The position numbers and the translations under genes are program-made. The notes below the pieces were generated by a model. It was given only the letters and a program-made list of their open reading frames with translations. It did no database searches and had not been told where the DNA came from. This document shows, piece after piece, positions 39,601-51,600 of a stretch of 64,000 nt of DNA. Positions within the stretch are counted from its first letter, which is position 1. The number at the start of each line of letters is the position of its first letter. The DNA comes from Limnoperna fortunei (lineage: Eukaryota; Mollusca; Bivalvia; Mytilida; Modiolidae): the NCBI GenBank assembly GCA_944474755.1, contig OX104111.1:94344805-94408804 (forward strand), in the 5' to 3' direction.

Positions 39601-42600
39601 ATTGGCTAAGTGATTTCAGAGAAGAAGTTTAAAATGTAAAACATTTACAGACGCCGACAACGACAACGACGTCGACGGGCGCAAAGTGATAACAATAGCT
39701 CACATGACCTTTTGGATCAGGTGAGCTAAAAACAAAAACAGACCACGATTGGTTATGTTAGAAGACAATATTTAACAAGTGTTCAAATTGAAAATTATTG
39801 TTACATACTTGCACTTAAATAAAAAAAGCTTTAAAAATGTTAATATAAATAAACTACTATATACTTACCTATCTACATCTTTTAACTTCACATTAGTCTT
39901 TGTTAAAAATGAATGTTTTTTAAAATAAACTTCTTGAAAATATGGATTCATATTAAGTCCTTTAGAACCAAAGTGGTATGTCCTAGATATATCTGGTATT
40001 ATACATTCTCTGTCTTTACGTATCATGTTGGTCCTCATCCACATATCCCAATCCCATTGCTGCAAAGGACAAAGACACATGTTTTGGGTTATTCCATTAC
40101 AACATTGAAGGAGGATAATAAGGTTTATTTTCATAACCATGGTTATTGGGCGGAGGTGGGGGTATTTTAATGTATTTATTGTCAACAAATTATCATAATA
40201 TTTCCATTATTAATCACAAAAATATTCATAAAGGGGGGGGGAGGGTTGATATTTTTGCGATCGGCTGAGGTAGCAAAAAATGTAATGACCATGAGTTATT
40301 ACTCAGTAATTGTCAGTTTTTCGTAAAATGTTTGTCATCTGTAAATAATCTCCAAAAAGAATACACATCATTTCTAACATTATTTGCCTCTTTTGAAGAT
40401 CAGAAACACTTGTCATGTGTCTTTTATAATGAGATGATTTGTTTGTATTTTGAGGTTCAGCCTGGGTACTAAAACGGTTATTTGTTTACATCAAAGAAAA
40501 ATCTATTTTGTTGTGTAAAATTAATTATCGTATTTTAATTAAATGTCTATGGTAGGGCTTTACAGATGGTTTATGTATGCACACTAGGTTGAGTAATTTT
40601 GGTCAATGGTTAAACAAAAGTATAATTGCAAGGTTTAATTATTGCTATTACAGAACAATTGCATTATTCGCAATAATAAAAACATTGCAAAAATTTCTGA
40701 ATTTACAGTATTTATACTATTTATATCAGACAAGAAGATTTTTGGGGTATAAACTAGAACAAAAAATGTATCAACTTAAAAATTTAGTTTGTCAGACTTA
40801 CAATAGAGAACAAAATGGAAGAAAGATGAAACACCTTTCGTTTTTAAACCTGGCAGAAAAGACATTAACGAACCTTTTCTGGTGTAGGCCACTGTGGTTC
40901 TAACTCATCTTTATATAATGTCCTCTTTAGCAACCATCCTAGTCCTGGCATAGTCTCAATTCTATACAGCAATGTCTCATCTTTACAAGAATGGTTATAA
41001 CCCTGTAATCATTGAAGTCCAGCACAACAGTCACTATTTATACAATAGTTGCCTATATAGAGGGCATTGTTATGATATCTTGACTGCACAAGGGAGAGTG
41101 GTATTGCCTGAAACATTGATAATGCCCGAGCCAAAGGCGAGGGCACTATCAATGTTAAAGGCAATACCACTGTACGGAGTGCTGTCAAGTATCATGACAG
41201 TGCCAGCTATATAAGCAACTATTATATTTATTTTATTGAAGAATAAAGAAACCTTGTGTTTAAGACTGTATTATGTATTTGTAGCTGCTTGCTGTATGAT
41301 TTGAATGTGGGCCTCATGATATATCATTGTTTGGCATTTTTAGGCTATACACAGTTAGCTTTCTAAACTTCATGACATTTTTTCCTCATTTGGGTTGCAC
41401 CTGTACATATATTTTTTTTTTATAAATTTAAAATAAACAGTTTCATGCTGCTTGTTACTGGAGAGGGCATTACCACGATGTGATAACGCCCGTTTACTGC
41501 AAATTAATTAATACCAGCTGATCTTGGTTTATCCAATTGAAACAAACATAATTTTACTGATATGAAATAAACAAAATTACTATTCTATAAGATATGCTTT
41601 CCTGTTTATGTATTATTAAGTGAATCTTAATTAAAAGATTAGCAACAAATAAAATCTTAATAGAAAGTATCGCGAATATCATTGGTCCAATCAGTCCTAA
41701 AAAATAGCTGTCATTGGTTCATTGTATTTTTATTTTTCCTTAGGTTACCAGAAGTATCTAAGAATGATTCTATTACCGGTTTCCAGTTTTAATTTCTAAA
41801 CAAGAAAATGTGTCATGGCAATACATGTCCTACTTGGCACATATTGGTTAACACCCGACGTTTTCTAGTTCATTAAAGCATAAAGTATTCTCTGTAGCCC
41901 TACAAAAATTGCCAGTGAGGAGATCTCATCATGTTGCAACTTTGAACCAAATTTCATGAAGATCTGAACTTATCTTCATAAAACAAAGCTTCAGGGCAAA
42001 GGTCAACATAAGGTGTTACTCAGGGCAAAGGTCAACATAAGGTGTTACTCAGGGCAAAGGTCAACATAAGGTGTTACTCAGGGCAAAGGTAAACATAAGG
42101 TGTTACTCAAGGCAAAGGTCAACATAAGGTGTTACTCAGGGCAAATGTAAACATAAGGTGTTACTCAGAGCAAAGGTCAACATAAGGTGTTACTCAGGGC
42201 AAAGGTAAACATAAGGTGTTACTCAGGGCAAAGGTAAACATAAGGTGTTACTCAAGGCAAAGGTCAACATTAGGTGTTACTCAGGGCAAATGTAAACATA
42301 AGGTGTTACTCAGAGCAAAGGTCAACATAAGGTGTTACTCAGGGCAAAGGTAAACATAAGGTGTTACTCAAGGCAAAGGTCAACATAAGGTGTTACTCAG
42401 GGCAAATGTAAACATAAGGTGTTACTCAGAGCAAAGGTCAACATAAGGTGTTACTCAGGGCAAAGGTAAACATAAGGTGTTACTCGGGGCAAAGGTAAAC
42501 ATAGTCTTTCATCTTTAGTTTGCTAATTATTCAAAAATAAAACTGTTTTTATGTTTGAACATGCACAATTTTGTTTTCATGATTTAAGAGTAAATTTAAG

Positions 42601-45600
42601 AATTTTTGTAGGTCCAACTAAAATTGTGTAGGACTGGCAGACATGAAACCAATGCCTATCCTATGGTGTTTCATTTGTGCAGCATTTAGGATATACAAAA
42701 TTTCAACTTACTTGATCATTCCAAGCAGATATACAATAAAGTGTGTCGTCCTCATCTAAAAGGTGTATTGTCTGACTAAAATAGCTGTAAAATTGAAAAT
42801 GGGTTTATAAAGTGTAGTGACCATGAAAACAAGTAAGGGCTCCTATGTGTCTGTAATCATGAAAAGACAATCAATCTATCTTCACAAGATGGGGATGTCA
42901 TCATGTCAGACAAAAAATTACTGGATACATTTGTACAACTTATGACAAGTTGGTCATTAGAATTTTTTTATAGAAATTGCCTTGCTGATAATTTTTCCTG
43001 TTTCCATATAAAATAAATACTACAAAGTCCAGAAAGTGACCTCAGAAGTAAATGATCTCAATCTTGAAACTATTTTTTTGTCATTATCAATAAAACAATA
43101 TATTGTATCATGACTTCATTTTATTAGTTTGTTAGTGACACAGTTACTGGTGAAAAATTGTAAACAAATACTACTCCATCAAAAGTTGTCTGTTTAAAAA
43201 TTCTTAGATTTAGCAAATTTTTGTTTAAAAACAAATAAAAATTATGCATTGGTATTTTATTTGTATGAAGATATTATCCGTTTAGTTTAGGTATAATATA
43301 CCTAAATGAGTCAAGCAATATTGACATAAAAAATCATTGTTATTTATATTGAACTACAGATTCTATACACAATTAATACAACTTACTTCAAGAAGTCAGG
43401 AGAAACATCAAGATCCTCTTCTATAATTATTGCATATTTTGCATCCTGTAAAATAATAATAAAAGATAAAGCTGATAACTTCCTTAGTATGTAGCTTTGT
43501 TTATGTCTAAAATGGCATAATATCATGTATGCAGGGTTCACCACAGAAAAAAAACCAAGGGTGGAGAAGGCAAACTTGCCATGTCATTGCATAAACCAGT
43601 CGAATGGGGCTAATTGAAATCGAAGTGTGGCTGTAAAGGTTTTATTAATATATCAATAGAACAGCACTACAAAATAATTTAACAGCACTAATGCATTTCA
43701 ATACATATGTAACGTTCCCAAACATGTCCTTCCCCCCAGACGTGTCCAATCCGTCCAAACGTGTCTACCTTTACCTGAAATGTATCTAGAGCGTGTCCCA
43801 TTTTAACAACACCAAAACGTCTTCTATTATTGTGACGTCAATGGCATCTTACAAACTCTATGACATCAACAACGTCCCTTTTTTAAAACAGACAGAGATT
43901 GATGGAACGGTTGAAGACGAAGGTTTTATCCTGACTAAAGAAAGTACGAGTCCAAAGCTATTATCTAAGGATGTTAATGCTGAGGTATTGTGGTCGAAAA
44001 TGCCGGACATCAAACAAGCTAAAAGCTTAAAGAATCAAATTGTGGGCATTTAGGAAAATAGCATTTAAAAGAATGTTTCTGAGAGAATGATAACAAAATA
44101 TCTTCTGCTGTATTTCTTCAACAAAGAAACCCAAAAAAGTTTTCCAAAAAAGTGCAAACTTGCACATAAGGCACAGGAGATGCGTGGACACGGAAGATCT
44201 TTTGCAGTTGATAAAGACAAACTACACCATGGACCATAGAAAATGACACAATAAATGAGAGCATACAGCATGCAGTGTTTCCAGTTGGAAGAAAACATAT
44301 AAAAATACTTTTTAAGAAAGAAGTCCAAGAAGTCGAAATTTAAAGTACATTTAATCTTGAAAATTTATTTAGAGCACATAATTTAAGAAATTGGTTTAAT
44401 GCAGTCCTTTAGAGATGCTTGGAGAAAAACACGGAGAGCCAGAGATGACTAACTATCCCAGAGATGAGGAAATTGCAATGGGCAAAGAGACAGCTGTATT
44501 TTCCAATGATTTCTGAAGAATAGTACTTTTAATAAGAACAGAACAATGCTAAACAAACGAGAAACATGGTACATAATTAAAGATAATGTTAGATTACTGT
44601 TTCCAAATTAATAGGAATGTATTCACACGAATACGACTTACCCGCCTGCCCAATTTGTTTTCGAGCACAAATGTTGAACAATATAGTACCCAATGCACAG
44701 TCAAGATCATGGGTGTACACGCACGATTCAAGCGCTTTTTTTTTCAATCTGTCAATATTTTGCCACTTGCAGCAAAAGACTTCAACATCTTGTTATTATT
44801 TCTGACTGAAAATTTTCACCATTCAGTTTGCCATTTGTTCCCAATGACACTAAATTAATATGTTGAAAAGTACACCCGACATTGTTACAATCCTGATTCG
44901 GCACGGAAACTATCAACACACGGTGTAGAATGGTAAAGGACTTGTCGCGTTTTTTCTGTTTAAGCAAATGACTGTTGGTGCCAATAAACATGAAGTAACT
45001 CAGAAAAATGAGTTCAAATGATAACAAGAAGAGGTAAGTTTTATTAAAAACCATACTCATGAAATACTTAGTTGATCTATGATAACTCCTAAAAAAATGT
45101 TACGTTGATGTACCTCGTGGTTATTTCACAAAGTAAAAAACAAATCGAAAAATCGAGAAAAGCAAACATGAATTTCTATCATTCATCGTCAAATTGATAT
45201 AAACAATAACTTTTTATGTTTAGAGATGTCCCGTTTTGAGTTAAAAATAAATTCAATAAAGCTCTAGCAATTAAAATTGAAAAATAATCATTTGCTTAAG
45301 TTAATTTGCATTAGTTCGTTAAACAGAAAAAAACTCGATAAGTCCGTTACCATTCTACACCGTGCAACGATAAGAAAAACAATTAGATTAAAAAAATTAA
45401 ATACATGAAATAGATAGATAAAATCTGAGATTTTTTTTATTAAATACCCCCTCCCCCTTTCCTCAATATAATGAATTGGCATTCAAAACCACATGGGTAT
45501 ATTTAAATCCATTGTGTTATCATCTGCTGTGTAGGCTATTTATAGAACAGTGTGCACAGCAGTGAACAAAGAACATTAATTAGGGAATATCTCACTAATA

Positions 45601-48600
45601 ATTTATAAATAAAAAAGTGGAGATTTATATTAATTTTAAAAAAGTAATACAATCGATAATTTATAATCTACACAATTCACTATCTTTTAAAATTATTCCA
45701 CGTGACTATGTTTCTAAATTATGTCACGTGACTTTTTTCACACAAATGCACAACCACGTGATATATTTAAATACCTCTGTTATCGATCGACAACGTTGGT
45801 TATTTATAGAACAGTGCACACAGCCTTGAACAAAGAAACCTTAATTAGTGAATATCTCATTAATAATTTAATTAATCAAAAAAAGAGCGCCGTTCGTCTA
45901 TTGTACTAAATGAGTCCGATAATCCCTGCAAGTTTGAGCTCTTAATATTGTGTAGTTTTCTGATAAAAACGGTTTCACACAAAATCTGTGACGGACAAAA
46001 TTTTGCCAAAGTGAATACATTACTTACCCGCCTCCTACAGGAGGGCGGGTAAGTAATAAGAAAATTGAATGTATAGGTTATTTAATAAAAATGATTAATT
46101 TTCAGTGCATTGTTTAATCAGATGTATCTGTTGGGTTCATTATAGTATGCAAAATAAAATAGTTTCTTGACATTTATTAAACATAAACCCATGCACAAAA
46201 GAGAAGGTTCATACAGAAAACAATCCAGTATAGAATTTCTTATGTATAGTTTTTAACTTAAAAACTTAAAACTTAAGTAGGAACCTATACAGAAACCAGT
46301 TGACCTCTACAAATATTACAGCATAGGGAAATAAATATTTTTTTAATGGTGTTTAACAATGTTTCAGCTATATCCTGGCATCTAGTTTTAAGTAAGGCAG
46401 GAAACTGGAGTACCAGAATAAAACCTCCACCTTATGGCAGGAAAGCTGTTAATCCTTGTGAATTAAGATTGGAGTAGAGTTCAGCCTGACTGCAGTTAGA
46501 CTAAACTCGCACCCTCACTGAAATAAATGAGAATGTAACGAGTAAGAATGAAACAGCAAACTTTTATACACAAATCAAACCAATACAAGTTTTTTCAAGT
46601 TGCCAGGTTCTAACAGCACCGTTGGCAGTTAAGGGTGAACCAAGCTGGACATGTTTGGGCAAACAAGAGAGAATAGACCCATCTAGACGATATGAATTGG
46701 GCCCTGTTTGACATAAAGGAGTCGAAGGGACATGATTGGGTACAACAGAGAATGTACACTGCTTTATACGCAATATGAATAATCCAATCCAGCTTGGAAA
46801 ACTCACTTAATTGAGTTCAACTCAACATGTCAAATCGATGACACCTTTTTGATCAAGAGAGAATGTTTAAACACCTTTTGATTACTTTTCAAAATTAAGC
46901 TAAAATCTATAATAATTTTAATAAAAATAATAAGTATAAATGATAAAATATAATTTAGAAGTTCAGATATCGTAATTCTTGTTTACTTCCAGTGCCATCG
47001 CAATGTCCAACATAAAAACATTTCAAAATTAAAATTGATAATAAAATAATATTTTTGTCTTTAATGTATACAATATAACAAACAATAGAAAACCCCATCA
47101 AATGAAATATATTTTTTATATACAAAACATAAAAATTCATGACTTGATGAAATTTGCATTAAGCATATGTAAACGTAAATATACCTATGTATCTGCGAAA
47201 ATTATCACTATGAGTGTTTAATGAGGAGTGACGGATGTGAAAGAAGTAGTAAAACCCTCCACAATAAAACAGCCTGTGGTGAACCCTAGTATGTAAACAT
47301 GTATATATGTATCCTTCATTATTTTCTATGCTGTATTAATAGTCAACTATCCTTTACAGGAATTAAATTTGTATTTTAGTTACATGAAAACAGTCACTGT
47401 ATTAACAATAAATAATTATAAAAATTTTAAAGGTGATGACTGGATTAAAAGACTGATTGATTGATCTTCAGCAAGCAATATTTAAATCATGTTCAGGATG
47501 ATAACAAGTAAAAAACACAAATACTTGGTAACTGGACTCCATATTAACTGTTGTGACTTACAGGATATCAATTACCAATACTTGGTAACTGGACTCCATA
47601 TTAACAGTTGTGACTTACAGGATATAAATTAAATGTCGCTGTCAGACTAGCTTTATAATGTTGTGATACTCTAGCATTCTTCACTCCTAGTGGTGTGTGT
47701 TGTATACCTCGTAAACCAAACAGTTTCGTCACTTGTAAAGGTTCCTATTAAATAAATATTACACAGAAATTTAGTTCTGAATGGTTTCCAAGTTTGCTTA
47801 TAAGTATTTATGTATTAACTTTTCTGTATTTGTGTCTTAACACCACTTAAAATTAAGGGCCAAATAGTTTAAATATTTAGTCATCTACTATTGATCACAT
47901 GGCCTCAGTGGCCGAGTGGTTTAGGTAGTTAGTTATGAACTACTTATCTGACTTTGGGGATGCAGGTTCGAGTCTAATTGCAGGCAGAGTTTACTTGAAA
48001 CTGATTGCCAATTTTCCTACTGATTGTCAGGGTTTTCTCTGTTTACTCAGGTTTCCTTCCCAAATTAAAACTGGATGCCACAATAAAGCTGACAAATTTC
48101 TGAAAGTGGCATTCATGCAAACTAAAAACTATTAATCACATGCCTAAAAACACTGATGCTGCATGTTCAAGCATTACTGCAGACATAGTGTGCCGAACCT
48201 TAATTGACATGGTTTTGATAATAATCTTGATAATAGTAAAATCAATAACGATAAAAAAGTGTGGACTGTGAGCACGCTCACAAAGGGATACCCCCCGCTT
48301 TGCTTCAAGTCCAATTATCACCCCTGAGTAATATCCGACAGCGACGAAAATTCTTCATGCACATCTACATATGATGTAAAGTTTCATCAAAATCTGTCAA
48401 ACGGTTTAGGAGGAGTTGCGCTTACGAGGTCCCGCACTGAATACTATATTTTAAAAGTCCCCGCACTGAATACTATATTTTAAAAGTCCAAGTCAAATTA
48501 TCTCCCCTGAATAATATCCGACAGCGACGAAAATTCTTCATGCACATCTACATATGATGTACTTCCTTCAGGTCAAAATCTGTCAAGTGGTTTAGGAGGA

Positions 48601-51600
48601 GAAGTGCTTACAAGGGATATGGACAGACGGACAGACAGAAAGACAGACAGGGTGATTCCTATATACCCCACCCCCAAACTAGTTTGCGGGGGTATGATAA
48701 AAGTGTTCTTGTTTTCATGCACATGTATGTCATATACATTATTTTACATTAATGGTCAATTAAATTATCTTACATCAAAATATCCATCTATAAAAACTGT
48801 AACCATAGCTGGATCAGCTCCTGATATCGACAATAAATTTTTTAACATTCTGTAAAAGAAAATAATGGTAATAATAATCATTATCACTAATTTATGAGAT
48901 TTTCCTTTGATTATACAGCAACAGGAATTCTTTTATTGACACCAGTACCACACTGCTTGTTTTGGTAAACATTATCATGGTTTTAAATAAATCAGTCTTA
49001 ATATACAATACAATTACTACACTTGAATAGGATCAATATAAGGTTTATGAAGAAGGGGAGAATAATATTAAAAAAAGGAAAGCCCAGTTTAATATTGTTA
49101 TACCTTGCTCCATAAACCTCATAGTGATCAAGTAATTGTTTTATAACATAATATTGAGTCATGAAATAGGAACAGACATTAATTTTTCTACTATAACTAA
49201 AGTTTTGTTGCAATTTGAAACAACACTTTATCAAATCAATAATTGTAAAATAACAAGAATTCTACAAATTTCGGTAATTTAAGATTTAATTCTGATGAAT
49301 GTGATAAGCAAAACACTAATTCTGCTCAATAAAACAACATACTGAACTCTTATGATTTGAATGGCTATTGAATCTAAAAAATGAAAAAAAGATAGCAGGG
49401 CTCGAAATAAGCGGTAGCCCGGCAGCCTGTGACTCCCTAAAACTTGGAAGGACTCCCTGGGTGTTTACTGTAAAAGCCCATCGGGCTCCTTTAAAATTTA
49501 ACAGGGCTCACCACACTGGGCGAAGTGGGCGACAAAATCTCCCTGCGGCTACGGCACCTCGAAGTTGCTCTGTTGGCTTTTATTTTCCTAAAGTCGCCCG
49601 ATGGTTCACAGTAGATACTTGCATATGATTTGGTCCATATAATTCACACAGATATATATATATAAATATGCGTATTTAACATTTTTTTCAAAGGATTTAT
49701 GTCTTTCAACTGGATTATGCGCCATTTGTTTATTTACCGGATGTAGCTAATTACCAGAAGTGAACAACAAAGAAAAGTAAAGTACAACTGCCCATAATGA
49801 AAAATCGTAATTTTTTTCATAAACAAACACTTTCAATTTGTTTCAAACTTCAGTGCTTTCAAAGTGTATTGTATTTTAACAATTTTCTTCAATAAATATA
49901 TGAGCTGCACTTGAAATAATAAAGATAAAGAATAATTATTAACATTGTGATAAGTTCTGTAGATGGGTGTCCCATGAAGCAATTTTGATCAGCACAACTT
50001 TGTCTAAGTGGAAGTGTGCTGAATAGTAGAATTATTTCTGGGTTTAGTGTAATGTTATTCTATCTATCTTCTTCAGAAATTTTGCTCAGATAAACATGGC
50101 ATGTTCATAACAAACTGTTAAGAATATTATGATGTATACAACTTCATGAATGATCAGTGCGAGACCAAAACTGCAAAAAATTCAGACAAAAAAATAGTGT
50201 TTTTCAGAATGAAAATGTACCCTCAGAATACTGCCAGAATGCATATTTTTGCACCAAAACCCTCAGCTTCTGGGGGACTTGAGCAGTCCCCCTACCCCCG
50301 GCCGTAAGGACCACTGCGCAACCGCGGTGGGTCAACCAGCTATGGGTTGAATGGGACTCCCTGCAATTTTTCAGGACTCCTTGACTGGATTATTAGGGAG
50401 TCCTTTTGACTCCCATAGTTACTTCTCCTATTTCTACCCCTGGATAGCCAATCAAAAAATGTGAGTGCAATTTTTTAATGAGCAGAATGGATGTTCAACT
50501 AACTAATATGATAAGAAATGGAATGTCACATGTATTGGTTATGACCAGAAGGAAAAAGGCAAAAATAGCTAGTATGTAATAATATTTATTGCTTGAATGC
50601 AATTCTCTGATTTGTTACTGCATCTCATGCAAAGCACTTGATATAATACCAAAGCTGAAAATGGAATTCTCACATAACAAATTACTACTAAACAAATATT
50701 TACTGACCAAGTATAATACAAATAAACATTTACTTAAATATAGCATCAAGAAGAGGTAACTTACTTATAATATTATAGCATTGGCGTCAACAGAGCAAAT
50801 TAAACCATTATTATTTCCATCTGTAGAGATGAGATAGTTTAAGATCTGATTGACAAATATTTTATTAGGACTGGTACCATGTCTTGGAATATATAACATA
50901 TACTAGTTACCATGGTAACAGTGACTGATTTTTACATACCTAAATAAATAATGTGGTCTGTCGCTAGCTATTATAACTATTGGTACATCTTTTATGTTGT
51001 TGGGTTCTAACTGTAATAAAATAACATATTTCTGTTAATGTATAAGAAAGTGAAGACATTGGACATTTCAATGTATGACACAGTTAAATTAAAATTTGAT
51101 GTGATAATAATGCTCTGTTTTGACTACAACATATCAGTACAATTGAGTGATAAGAGCTCAAGATTTAATTTTGTTTGTTTGTTTGAATGTTGTTGAACAC
51201 CACTTTCAGCTATATCATGGAGTCCATTTTTTGGGGGTTTTTTTTGGAGGGGGGGGGGGGGGTTAAGAAAACTGGCAATCCTTGTCAATTAAGATTGGAG
51301 TTGAGTACACCCTGCCTGCAGTGAGAATCGAACCTGCAATCTCAGTGTTGACCACGTGATCAATAGTAGACGAACTACCTTAACCACTCGGCCAGGGAGG
51401 CCCCTGATCAAGATTTAATTAGATTGACAATTATGTGTACTATCTGGAAATTATTGCATGCATTTATTATTGTGATTAAGGTACCCCTCTAAACATGGGA
51501 GTTGGGAATTTTTTTTATCAGCTGACATAGCAAAAAAGTATACAGCAAAGTATTCATTATAACAATTTCAGAGTTAAGTTTTTCAAAAATATTTTCAGTC

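Noticed and set aside
39913..40170. 85-codon + strand frame
   Set aside because: Antisense to POMGNT1 exon e12, whose - strand reading has clear family motifs.
40577..40903. 108-codon + strand frame
   Set aside because: Low-complexity AT-driven translation; it overlaps exon e11 in antisense and an interspersed repeat.
15505..42502. CRISPR-like arrays
   Set aside because: Repeats are directly adjacent with no unique spacers, units vary in point positions, and the context is a spliced animal gene.
43833..43840. Perfect CRE (TGACGTCA)
   Set aside because: A single isolated 8-mer in an intron. Such matches are expected by chance, and no promoter context is visible.
46564..46806. 80-codon - strand frame between exons e8 and e9
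   Set aside because: No homology recognised and no splice sites in phase with neighbours. POMGNT1 already reads continuously from e8 to e9 without it.
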